A program made the position numbers and the translations under genes. A stretch of DNA of 64,000 nt, from positions 19,652,459 to 19,716,458 of the forward strand of contig JAJLRJ010000014.1 of assembly GCA_024195265.1 (NCBI GenBank), read 5' to 3'. Origin of the DNA: Dendrophyllia cribrosa (taxonomy: Eukaryota > Cnidaria > Anthozoa > Scleractinia > Dendrophylliidae). The notes beneath the pieces were generated by a model. The model saw nothing but the letters and a program-made list of their open reading frames with translations, was not told where the DNA came from and ran no database searches. Within the stretch, counting starts at the first letter, position 1. Every line of letters starts with the position of its first letter. Positions 11,766-22,729 of the stretch are shown one piece after another.

Positions 11766-11875
11766 TATTTTCACAGTCATTTAAAGTTTTCCCTTTTTAC
11801 CGTTTCACTGCAAAGAGCGACAAAATCAAAATTTAAGAAGACAAATATCCAAATTTCAGTTAATAAAATCCTGAA

Positions 11876-11970
11876 ATACAAATAGTACCATAGGAGGGTA
11901 CTGCTAATGAGCTCTCATTTTTCATGGCCCGGCACACCTTAGAAATCCAACCACAGTGTCAAAAGTTAGG
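11876..11970. repeat. Single diverged unit of the 88/106-bp repeat
   Basis: Shows aaatagtaccatagg, gtactgctaatgagct and cacagtgtcaaaagttagg in the order seen in the 10130 and 61726 repeats. Confidence 0.5.
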
Positions 11971-12514
11971 AAAGTTTTAAACCTGTGCGCTCTTAAAAGT
12001 GAAATAGTTAAAAGGATAGGAAAGCCACTTTTTTTTAGTAATCTTTATTTATATTTTACAAAGTCAAGCTTAATAGTTTATTGGTCTGCTTCCGCTCTGG
12101 ACTAATTGTTATATAAATTTAAGCAAAGTGCAGTGGAATTGAATGATGCAACGTTTTGTCTTGCACAAATCCTTTTGTATAGTTTAAAGGTTTCCTAGCG
12201 TGCTTAGGTGCATTTGGGAAATCTTTTGTTATCCTTCGCTCTGGCTAACAATTCAAATTAAAGTATTGATATGTACTTAACAAAATACGCTTCGTTTATT
12301 TCGTTTCTTTTGCTCCTTAAATTTCTGTTGTTTAAATATTCATCAAGGCGATTTTCTCCGTTGCTAAAGGAGCTCTAGCTTTGAAACTTATACAAAATAT
12401 TCACGCGATCACACGGCTTCTAACGCACTTGTAATTGGCTGGCAAATCCCCCTTTTCACATAGATAGTAACGCATCAATAATGTCGATTCGTACGAGGCA
12501 TATACTCGATTTAC

Positions 12515-13815
12515 CTTTCGCGCGATTTACCTTTTAGAACGAACAATATGCATGAACTCCATCTACCTTTCGCGCAACACGCTTTTAGAACGAGGAATAT
12601 ATATGTACTCCACGTTTCGCTCGACACCCCTTTAGAACGAGGAATATACATGTACTCCATTCATCTTTCGCGCAACACGCTTTTTGAACGAGGAATATAC
12701 ATGTACTCCATTCACCTTTCACGCAACACGCTTTTAGAACGAAGAATATACATGTACTCCATTTAACTTTCGCGCAACACGCTTTTAGAACGAGGAATAA
12801 ACATGTACTCCGTTTAACTTTCGCGCAACACGCTTTTAGAACAATGAATATACATGTACTCCATTTACCTTTCGCGCAACACGCTTTTATAACGTGGAAT
12901 ATACATGTACTCCATTTACCTTTCGCGCAACACGCTTTTAGAACGAGGAATATACATGTACTCCATTTACCTTTCGCGCAACACGCTTTTAGAACGAGGA
13001 ATATACATGTACTCCATTTACCTTTCGCGCAACACGCTTTTAGAACAATGAATATACATGTACTCCATTCACCTTTCACGTAACACGCTTTTTGAGCAGA
13101 GAAGATGTACTTCATTCACCTTTCACGCAACACGTTTTTAGAACGAGGAATATACCTGTACTCCATTTACCTTTCGCGCAACACGCTTTTTGAGCAGAGA
13201 ATATACATGTACTTCATTCACCTTTCGCGCGATACGCTTTTAGAACGAGGAATATACCTGTACTCAATTTACCTTTCGCGCAACACGCTTTTAGAACGAG
13301 GAATATACATGTACTCCATTTACCTTTCGCCCAACACGCTTTTAGAACAAGGAATATTCATGTACTCCATTCACCTTTCACGTAACACGCCTTTTGAGCA
13401 GAGAATATGTACTTCATTCACCTTTCACGCAACACGCTTTTAGAACGAGGAATATACATGTACTCCATTTATCTTTCACGCAACATGCTTTTTGAGCAGA
13501 GAATATACATGTACTTTATTCACCTTTCGCGCGACACAGTTTTAGAACGAGGAATATACTTGTACTCAATTTTTTTCTTTGGTTTTTCTTTTCTATATCT
13601 ATAATCTAGTTTTATTCTTAATTTTTTTTGAAATAAAAATATTGTATTGTATTGTCAATTTACCTTTCGCGCAATACGCTTTTAGAACGAGGAATATACA
13701 TGTACTTCATTCACCTTTCGCGCAACACGCTTTTAGAACGAGGAATATACATGTACTCCATTCACCTTTCGCGCAACACGCTTTTAGAGCGGGGATTATA
13801 CATGTACTCGTCTCC
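12515..13815. repeat. 51-bp minisatellite array, about 24 units
   Basis: The unit is about acctttcgcgcaacacgc followed by ttttagaacgaggaatat and acatgtactccattt. It repeats from about 12515 to 13565 and again from 13661 to 13815. Period 51 is divisible by three and the unit lacks stops in several frames, so long spurious ORFs appear on both strands (for example 12585-13115 minus, 13105-13443 plus). Variant units (gagcagagaatat, gaacaatgaatat) alternate, suggesting higher-order duplications. Relics occur at 14160-14225 and 31008-31395. Confidence 0.95.
13573..13654 (+). mobile_element. 82-bp retroelement 3' end inserted in the 51-bp array
   Basis: The array is broken by an AT-rich segment ending in (attgt)n, flanked by the 7-bp direct repeat TCAATTT (13566-13572 and 13655-13661). 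Other units carry tactcaatttacc, so the target site is visible in the array itself. Confidence 0.75.
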
Positions 13816-13837
13816 ATTGTCTTCGGCGATGTCGCAG

Positions 13838-14150
13838 CTCTCGTAAGGTCTAACAACATTGGAAGAGAGAACAATAAAACAATAACAATGACTCTTAAGG
13901 CTGGTTTTCACTAGCGCATAAGCATAAGCACAAGCCAACATACGCAGACTCAGTAACGTGTTGATCATTAGTGCCTATTGTTCTGTTTTGTTCAAACAAT
14001 TGGAACTAATGATCAACATGTTACTGAGTCTGCGTATGTTGGCTTGTGCTTATGCTTATGCGCTAGTGAAAACCAGCCTTTAGGCTAAAAACAATAGCAG
14101 CTGTGCTTTACAAGGCCAATGAAATGGAGGCTTCTGAGAGCTGCGAGGCT
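13838..14150. mobile_element. MITE with TCGCAGCTCT termini, split by a foldback element
   Basis: Left part gatgtcgcagctctcg and right part gagagctgcga are inverted ends. Between them, acaatagcagctgtgctt and caaggccaatgaaa match the reverse complement of 61025-61090. The intact relative is 61024-61175. This copy lies at the end of the 51-bp array and is itself interrupted at 13893-14090. Confidence 0.7.
13893..14090. mobile_element. Near-perfect foldback MITE, about 85-bp arms
   Basis: The left arm aaggctggttttcactagcg, then gcataagcataagcacaag, is repeated as the reverse complement on the right, with a loop of about 20 bp near 13976-13997. The flanks read tta on both sides, compatible with a 3-bp PIF/Harbinger-type duplication (inferred). 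Confidence 0.85.
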
Positions 14151-14154
14151 CCTG

Positions 14155-14225
14155 TGGCCTTTGTCTTTCGCGCAACACGCTTTAAGAACGAGGACTATGT
14201 ATCATGTCAGTCCATTTATGTCTCG
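14155..14225. repeat. Relic unit of the 51-bp minisatellite
   Basis: tttcgcgcaacacgcttt, aagaacgagga and gtccattta occur in order, continuing the array beyond the nested insertions. Confidence 0.7.
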
Positions 14226-15589
14226 TTTCTAGAACTAGGAATACACTTATTTTTCTTTTATCGTTCGCGTAAATCGGTAACATGTTGGATTTCTAAGAGT
14301 CACTAATAAGATGCATTTTTCGGATCGACAACTCTTCTATTCTTTTTTAATTATTCAGTTCAGAAAATATTCAAATAATTTAATTTCCAAACTGACGTCA
14401 AGTAACAACATAAGGAACCGGTCATAATCTATGGAGGTAATCGAAGGGCAGGGGAAAATTCACCTAAAAGGAAAAAAATATATCTATTAAGGTTCTCTCT
14501 CTCTCTCCAGGCCTGACAGTAGCGAGTGCCCATGTCCTCTTTAACTCCACCTTTTGACCCCTTGGGTTGTTTCTGTGTTACGATGTCTTAACCTGGTTTT
14601 ATCTTCAATAGGTAGCCCATTGTATACTTTACACGATAAATTCGCATGCGTCATTTAAATGTGGTGGTATCATGTAAACAAATGTAGAGCCATAAGAGGG
14701 AACCGGAGTGAACTCGCCCCGGAGTGAACTCGCCCCGGCGCGAAAGTCGCCCCGGTGTCATGTAAACACCCCCTTAGTTGTATACCCGACAAGGAATCCG
14801 CTTTGCTGGGCAGAAATAAAAACCCAGCTCTATTGATCCAAAATTAATTTCTAAATCAATAGAGTGGACAAGTACAGATACCAAAGAAAATAAGGTAAAT
14901 ATTATGGGTTGCATCGCTGCTGGGGGTCCGTGACGTTATCCAAAATGGCCGCTGAGATGGCCGCCATTTTGGATTTACTAAAAATTCAAATTTATCGGAA
15001 AAATGAGGAAATTGTAACTAATTTTTGCTAGACTTGCAAAATAACGTACGATTAAACATTTTGATGCTTTTGGTAGCATTTTATATGTTTTTTCACCGAT
15101 TGTCGCCAAACTTTACGAAAATGTGTCTCAAGGATAAACGAATAGCTACTGAAGACGGCACGTGCTAATCGTAAATGGTCTTGATATCCCCCCCTTGTAC
15201 GCCCGAGGTTTAATAGCAAATAAAACTCAACATTTCAGACGACATGCCTATTAAAGATTGGTTGTCATGGCCACATCATGTGTCGAACGAAAAAATATTG
15301 CATCCCAAATTAAAAGTTGCAAACGAAAAAAAAAAAATGGAGAGGGGTGGCATCCACCCCCGTTTCTCGTATGCACGAGGGTTAATAAAAATCTCCCCTC
15401 CCGGATTACAAAATAAAACGCGCTAGGTTAATTCGACAAAAGATGCATTGCTTCCATTTTCGCCTTCATCGCTGAAAAGCGTGCAAACGTTGTTTACCCC
15501 AAAATCTTTGACGTTTTTGTCGCCAGACGATTGGACCACGTTTCTAATCAATATTCATGAAAATATCGCAACCCTCGCCGCAAAATTAG
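14226..15589. other. Intergenic, few small repeats only
   Basis: Holds a (ct)n run near 14498, two direct copies of ggagtgaactcgccccgg (14707-14740) and an inverted ccaaaatggccgc motif (14940-14985). No coding pattern was seen. Confidence 0.4.
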
Positions 15590-16197
15590 CAGGCCGTTTT
15601 CACGAGAAGATGTCTCGCAAGTTGTAAAACTTTTTGGAGCGCAAGAGACAACTTGGAAGGCTCCGGGAAGACGTACCGCCAAAGAAAAAGTCACCTCACA
15701 ACTCCAACCGAAGGTAAGAGTCGCTTCGATTCGCCAAAAAATTACATTTGTTCATGCAGTAAAAGAGTGTAAAATTTTGCTCGATGCAGTAAACACGTGC
15801 GTTGAGCTTCTCTTCGTATTACGAGGTCTCTGCGTTTTAGTATTGCGTTTGTCTTTTATAAAGGTCTCTGGCTGGTTAATTTCGTTCAAATAGAACATAG
15901 TTCAACTAAGGAGCTAAGGTCTTGAAAAACTGTTGAAAAATATTTCGAAATTCCTGTTAGAAATCGTTTTTCTTTTATTGTATACCATAAACTGTTGATG
16001 AAAATCACGTCCAATGCACCTAAAATACAATCTTAGTCGTCTGTAAAATAACAAAACATGAACATTTTATCTTATCAAAAATTCATTTATTTTTTCAGGA
16101 ACTTGAAGGAGTATCAACGCCAAGAAAATGGAGGATGAAGAAAACATTCAAGGGACAAGCTGGAAGGAATCTCGTCAAAGATAAGAACTTTGTTTAG
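15590..16197 (+). CDS. Possible two-exon fragment of an unrecognised gene
   Basis: The reading frame ending at 15713 (aag before gtaagag) is open from about 15560 and gives a basic peptide containing EDVSQVVKLFGAQETTWK and APGRRTAKEKVTSQLQPK. A good acceptor (tattttttcag) at 16098 opens 16099-16197, which continues in phase as ELEGVSTPRKWRMKK through to a TAG. Donor, pyrimidine tract and phase agree, but no ATG is evident upstream and I know no family with this sequence. It could equally be a relic or chance. Confidence 0.25.
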
Positions 16198-16660
16198 TTC
16201 ATTAATTATTTTTGTACAAATGGTGGCTGAACATGGGCAAATACTTTAGTTTGTATTAGTATCGAATGTTTTGATTCAGAGGAAGAGCGAATTGAATACC
16301 GGGAGGATATTGAAGTTTATTAATTTTACAGAATCGCGTACTGGCTGGTAATTGTCTGAACCGTCAAATCAGCATAGGTCTTAGTTAAATAACTTCTGAC
16401 AATTTTAAATCTCAGCCACCATTTGGACGTTGAGCGATCGTTTTATTTGTACGGTTGATAATTTGACGATTCAGTTTACGGCTTGTTTTTTGTTCCGGTG
16501 AACATTTCTTTATGCCAAACAAATGTCAAAATGTAATAAAATTGCTTACAAAACTACTCTAAAAAACGAAATACGATTTTGTTTGTTCGATCGCTTAGCG
16601 TGTAGGTATAAACGTTACAGTTATAACTTCAGTTGATGTGGTGGGTGTTTGAATTTTTAA

Positions 16661-17290
16661 GGTGGCACTGACAGTTTTTCGAAAACTTATTTGTCAGTTC
16701 ACGCCAAATTAGTTGATCAAATTGTCTGTTACAAAGAACGAACTTACTTTCTTTTTCAAATATTATTTCGTATTTTCCTCAGTAGTTTTATACTTTGAAA
16801 CGAAGAACGATTTGGTATGAACAAGAAGCTCAAAATGAAAGTTTGTATTTTGTCCACAAATTCGCGAGTTTTCCAAAAACAACTTGAACATTTCAATAAA
16901 TTTTAATAGAAGGGGAAATATTTATTCGATCATTTTTCAATGTAATAAAAGTCTGAAATTGTGTTCAAAATGGAGCCAAGCAATTGTCTGTTCAATGTTC
17001 TAAATTTAATCACTTTCTCTAAACTTAGTTTACTTATATATCATAATCCACAAAGGTTTCCCATACGCACGAAAGTGCAGTGAAGGTGTAGTCCAGTTAA
17101 CGATCATTTTAAAAAGAGACTTTAATAAATTGGGCTGTAATCGCTAAAATAAAAATGGACACGTCTAATTGGCTGTTATAAAATAACTTTCCTTTTCAAA
17201 ATTATTTCGGTTTATTTATAAGGCAAATTGTATTCAATTAATTTTCATTTTAACCAAAGTGTGGTGTGTCCTGTCAGTGCTCCTTACAAT
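16661..17290. mobile_element. Terminal-inverted-repeat element with AAGGTGGCACTGACAG ends
   Basis: Left aaggtggcactgacag and right ctgtcagtgctcctt are inverted. The interior has a segment (aaaatggagccaagcaatt, then gttctaaattt, then aaacttag) that is the core of the 122-bp tandem array at 20945-21300. Confidence 0.55.
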
Positions 17291-17539
17291 TATTCACACG
17301 CTTCCTACATCAACTGATTGACAAGAGAACAAAGGCCTCTTTTTATTTAACCCGTTCGGAAAATTATTCTCAGTCTCCCATGCAAGAAAATTATTAGGTA
17401 GTTTTTTTTTTTCTGAGATTGAGTACCTGCGTTCTCTTGTCGATCGTACATATATTTAGGAGCTTAGTTCATAAGCCCTGATGTCTGGTGTCGAGGAAAG
17501 CTCGTGTTTTCGATTATCAATATAGACCTTGTTAATGGT

Positions 17540-18060
17540 AAATTAAACCCAGAAGTATAAATACTCTGTCGAGTGTGATCGTCCGGGTTAGTGTAGTTCT
17601 AAAAACAACTGTTGTTGACAATGACTGACGTTTCGACAACCTGATAGAACGGAAGTGTTCTTCAGAGTCATGTGAATTGTATAGTCCTACTTGACGACAA
17701 CAACTAACAAATGTTAAAGACAACGACGAACCTAGAGACAGACCGAAGGAGCGGTATGGAAGATCAAATGTTGCAACTGGCTGATCACCATTTACACACT
17801 TATCACAGAATTGACTAGGACTCTGTCGAATGCGTTACCTACAGTACGGACTACTAACTTAGAACAAACACCACTGAACCGATGCACGGATCGAAACGCA
17901 CCAATCACGGACTTGAGTCTCAACAACCAATGACATCATGACAGAACTGTCAATTTACATCGCTCTGAAGATGGCTTCGCTCAGGTTGTCGAAACGTCAT
18001 TCAACACTGAGATCTTTTTAGAACTACAATGTAGACCTGTGTTATACAGACCAAAGGAAA
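17540..18060. mobile_element. Penelope-like retroelement fragment (tentative)
   Basis: Has gacgtttcgacaacctg at about 17628 and its inverted partner caggttgtcgaaacgtc at about 17981, with gaagatggcttcgc just before the latter. This is a terminal-repeat-like inverted arrangement. No reverse transcriptase frame survives. Confidence 0.45.
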
Positions 18061-18179
18061 ATACAAACCAAAAACTATCTTTTGAGGAAGAACGACAGAT
18101 AACCTTTCGAAGTCAACTGCATTAACATCTCAAACAAAATCATTAACAGTTTAATTAACCTTTTTTAACTTGGTTACTC

Positions 18180-19214
18180 AATTTAAGGTGGCTCCAAGTA
18201 GTTTTTTTGGGGGTCAGACTTCCCTTGTTGAATGCACTTATACATAATCTTACTTAAGCTCAATGAATCTGAAGTTGATATGCTAGGCTTGGATGAAAGT
18301 TTTGAGCGATGCTCTTTTTATGCTAATCAGCGTTTCCATAGCAACGGCAAACAAACATGGCGAAAAACAGTTTTTCCTTATTATCTTTCGATTTTGGGGC
18401 TACCCGCGACAAGCGAATAAATGCGCTATAATCTACACAGTCTAGCACACTAAATGGGAAAATGTCAAACAAATTAAACTGTTCGATTTTGAATAAATCT
18501 CTGAAACATTTTTAAAACGTGATTTATCATGTTTGAAATATAAGCGGTCAAAACATTCCATAGGTCTCACAAATTATCATAGAAAGTTTCATCAGATTTA
18601 AGTTATTACTCCCTGCAAATAGCTCAGACTAACTCCTCAGCAATAAAGAGATCGAGCTTTTGACTCAAATGCAGTTTTGCTTGACGTTTTCACTCTTTCT
18701 AAACAGCATTTGAATGAAAAGCTCGATCTCTTTATTGCCGAAGAATTAGTCAGAGCTATTTGCAGGGAGTAATAATTTAAATCTGAGGAAACTTTCTGTG
18801 GCAATTTAAGGATAATTTGTGAGACCTATGGAATGTTTTGATCGCTTATATTTCAAACATGAAAAAACACGTAGTAAAAATGTTTTAGCGATTTATTTAA
18901 AATCGAACAGTTTAATTTGTTTGAAATTTTCCCATTTAGTGTGCTTCACTGTGTAGATTATAGCGCATTTATTCGCTTGTCGCGGGTAACCCCAAAATCG
19001 AAAGATATTTAGGAAAAACTGTTTTTCGCCATATTTGTTTACCGTTGCTATGGAAACGCTGATTAGTATAAAAAGAGCATCGCTCAAAACTTTCATCCAA
19101 GCCTTACACCTGGTAACAAATTCAGGTTCATTGAGCTAAAGTAAAATTATGTATAGTCGCATTCAAAAAGGAAAGTGTGACCCCCAAAAAAACTACTTGG
19201 AGCCACCTTAAATT
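18180..19214. mobile_element. Giant foldback element, about 480-bp arms
   Basis: The left end aatttaaggtggctccaag is matched by the reverse complement cttggagccaccttaaatt at the right end. The arms match along their length, for example tttccatagcaac, tgcgctataatctacac and agcgatgctctttttat. They close around a loop of about 55 bp at 18664-18717. Short open frames inside are mirror images of each other and not genes. Confidence 0.9.
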
Positions 19215-19728
19215 CTCAGAAAAAGATGTTTCGGGGTTTTAAATATCGTTTATCCTTCAAAGTCATTTTTCAAACCATTTTTCAAACAATTTTAGCAAGA
19301 AACTGATTCTCAAAAACTATTGGCACATCTTTTCCTCTGATTGAACAAGTTCGACACACTAAAATACTGAGCAAAACATTAATTCAGTCGTAAAATTTCT
19401 TAGAAAGAATAACTTAGGATTGAGATTGAGATTGTAAATTGTTTTTTAAGTCTTTAGGAAAATTTTTTGTTGTTTTGATGCTGCCGGATACTTTATTAAA
19501 CATTCACTTACCTCAATTTGGACAAGAGATACAGAACCGATTACAAAAAGACGAATTATTTCTACTTTGGTTCCGTTTATCATGGTTTGTATAACCCCTT
19601 GATTTGAGTTAGCCATTTATTTTTTGTTTCTATAATAAATTTCAATTGACAAAAAAGAAACGCGTTTATGGTAAAACGTAAAACCAGACATTGAGTGTTA
19701 TAAATGGGCTCTCTAAAGATGGCTCAAT

Positions 19729-20835
19729 ATAGTTATTGGCCAGTCTTCCAAATAAAATATACATGAGGTTATTGCTGTCTTTCGAGAGTTTTGTGTCGCG
19801 ATACTAGGCATAATATACACATACACGCAGCTTTGGCTTTCTCCGGCCTTTTCAGAGAAATCTAATATAAATTTGACAGTCTTGTCTCGTTACAATGGCA
19901 ACCACTAATTGAGTTGTTGGGCTAGGCTTTTTTTGCACGGTAAATATTCAAGATTTTTGGTGAAACAGAATAAGCCTTAGTAAGTCTCATCTGAAAAAGC
20001 CATAAAAAAATCTGTACATAAATTTTCGGCAATTTACTCACTTTTCGTTTTCTTACGTTTATTGGATTTGTGTATGTACAAAAAATGCTGTCTTTTTTTG
20101 TGATCACGAATCAAGAAAATCCTACAAATTTGCCAATTTTTATTAAAATTTACCGCGTGGAACAAGCGCAATAAACGTTTGAGCTACCGTAAAAACCTCT
20201 ATATTTTCGCGACGTTGTCAAAATAAACAAGCGCACGTTCGCACCATTTTCGAGTCCATGCCTCGCGCGCCAAAAAACTTAATGGACTGGCTCCATACAG
20301 TTTTTTTAGTGCGCGAGGCATGGGCACGAAAATGGCGCGAGTGCGCGTTTGTTTCTTTTGATGCCGTCACGAAAATAAAGAGGTTTTTACGATAACTAAA
20401 ACGTTTATTGCGCGCATTCCACACGGTAAATTTTAATAAAATTTGACAAATTGGTAGGATTTCCTTGGTTTTCGATCACAAAACAACAACACAACAATTT
20501 TTGTACATACACAAACCCAATAAACGTTAAAAACGAAAAGTGAGTAAATTGCCATAAAATTATGTACCGATTTTTTTATGGTTTCGTTAGATTAGACCTA
20601 CTGAATGTTTCTTCTATTTCACCAAAACTCGTGAATATTTACCGTGTAAAAACCGAGAAAATCCGTTGAGAGGTTTGCTGGCCTTGAACAACAATTCAAT
20701 CATTGGTTGCCTTGGTAACGAAAGAGAAAGCCTAGGCAACGTGTATGTGAATATTATGCCTTATCTCGCGAAACAAAACTTTCGAAAGACAGCAATAAGA
20801 TCGTGTATATTTTATTTAGAAGACTGACCAATAAC
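19729..20835. mobile_element. Giant foldback element, about 550-bp arms
   Basis: tagttattggccagtctt on the left pairs with agactgaccaataacta on the right. Inner blocks such as attgctgtctttcgagag and cctcgcgcgccaaaaaac also have partners. The loop is only about 18 bp, near 20281-20298. No coding capacity. Confidence 0.88.
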
Positions 20836-20944
20836 TACATGGAAACACCTCAAATGTAGTTTTTAAGTGGAGGAAAAGACGTTTTTCTGTTGGCATTCGA
20901 TGTAGCACAGAATGAAACATTTCAGTTCGATTTTGAAATATTTG

Positions 20945-21300
20945 GGCTCGTGCACAGTTCACTAATCTATACAAAGAAAATGGAGCCAAGAAATTGTTTG
21001 TTGAATACTCTAAATTATTTCACTTGCTCCAAACTTAGCAAATAGTAATGTTTTAAAAAAAATATTTGGGCTCGTGCACAGTTCACTAATCTCTACAAAG
21101 AAAATGGAGCCAAGCAATTGTTTGTTGAATACTCTAAATTATTTCACATGCTCCAAACTTAGCAAATAGTAATGTTTTAAAAAAGATTTTGATAAATTGG
21201 GCTCGTGCACAACAAGATCTCTAGAAAGAAAATGAAGCCAAGCAATTGTCTGTTGAATGTTCCAAATTATTTTACTTGCTCCAAACTTAGTAAAAAGTCA
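20945..21300. repeat. Tandem array of about three 122-bp units
   Basis: tgggctcgtgcaca recurs at about 20943, 21066 and 21199. Each unit has aaaatggagccaag, ttgttgaatactctaaatt and ctccaaacttag. The third unit is more diverged and carries an extra gattttgataaa. The core is shared with 16970-17040. Confidence 0.85.
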
Positions 21301-22037
21301 TTTTTGGTGCTTAGTCTGCGTACTTTTTGTCATTTTTCTGTGCTACAAAGAAAACTGGCCAACAGTTAAAGGTCTTGTTATTAAAAGCAACATGGCAAGC
21401 TATGAAAAATCGAAAATGTCCTGTATCGAATGAAATCAGAAGCAAAAATTACTCATTAAGTATACAATAAGAGAACTTAAGCTTTGATTCTCGTTATCCA
21501 AAACGTTTTATCTAGTATACAAACAATTTTCACGAATTTATTTAATATCCTTCATGTATACACTGTCTCGTGCAAGAATTTCACTAGCGACAGAAATATG
21601 AAGAATAAACACACTTGTTCTTTTATGCTGTCTTCGTAGGAATTTGACACGGCATAAGCATAAGCACAAGAACTTGGTCATTTTTCTTGTGATTATGTTT
21701 ATTTCGCGTTAATTCCTAATGAGGACAACATAAGAAGAACAAGTATGTTTTTCTTATATTTGTGCCGTTTGTAAACCAGCGTTAAATCGCGAGGTTCGTT
21801 ACAAATATTTTGCACGAGAATGTTGTATACTTTTTTGGCGGGTTTAAATTTTAAGTTGTATTCCTTGAAACTTTTTTGTGATAAAAAAATTTTCAAGGTT
21901 TGTCCCGTTAATTTTTTTGCCAAAATTGTTACCAGGGGAAACGCTGTGCAAATCTTTCCCAATTTTCCCGCCAAAAGACAGTATATAGAGGAAGAAAAAT
22001 TTTGTCACACCTTTTAATTAGTTAAATGATTTTTACT
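21301..22037. other. Intergenic AT-rich stretch
   Basis: Holds a fragment gcataagcataagcacaag (21653-21675) of the foldback family at 13893. tttcccgccaaaagac at about 21963 is inverted relative to tcttttggcgggaaaa at about 22316. No coding pattern was seen. Confidence 0.45.
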
Positions 22038-22190
22038 TAATTAAGTTATTGAATAAACAATACAATGAAACTGAAAGAACTTGTTTATTGTTGTTGACTT
22101 CTAATTATTTATAAATACATTACTTAAGAGAGAATAAAGAATACAATAAAACTGAAAGAACTCTTTTATTGTTGTTGACTTTATTTATTA
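22038..22190. repeat. Direct duplication of about 50 bp
   Basis: acaatacaatgaaactgaaa with ttgttgttgactt is repeated about 95 bp later as gaatacaataaaactgaaa with ttgttgttgactt. Confidence 0.6.
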
Positions 22191-22729
22191 AATTCAATAT
22201 ACAACAGTGCATGCATGTTTATTAAACACAATATCACTGAATATTGAAAAGTAGCTTTGAAAAATTAAAAAAAAAACGGCGCATGCGTATTTTGGGCGCC
22301 CGTATTTTTTCTAAGTCTTTTGGCGGGAAAATTTTAGAAATTTGAACAGCGTTTAGTATGGAAAAACATTGTAGATGCAAAAATATTTGAATAAGTTAAA
22401 TAAAATGAGCTTTTTAAAAAGCAATTGACAATAAAATAAGCCAGATTTTCAGAAATCGCTGAGAAATAATTGTACTGAATAGTTACAAAAAGCAAAAAGG
22501 TTTAGTTGTTTTCTAAGCTATATAAATTATTTGTTTCTGTCCTTCGAAACCTTATCCATGACAAGGTTTTCACAGCTACAAGATTTTTCGTGGAATTGGG
22601 AACATTGATTTTTATCTTTTCAAACAATCGTAAATCGATCAGAAATACCTACGATTTTGGCACTATGCTTTGCAAATGCAGCAAAAAAGTCTAAGCAAAC
22701 TTTGTACCGTGTTAATTGCCTTAATTTAA

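Noticed and set aside
12585..13115. 176-codon open frame with 17-residue repeats (minus strand)
   Set aside because: It is produced by the 51-bp tandem repeat, whose period is a multiple of three. Other frames on both strands are open as well and there are no flanking exons.
18232..19096. Two open frames of 62 and 67 codons that resemble each other
   Set aside because: They lie on the two arms of one foldback element and are mirror copies, not paralogous genes.
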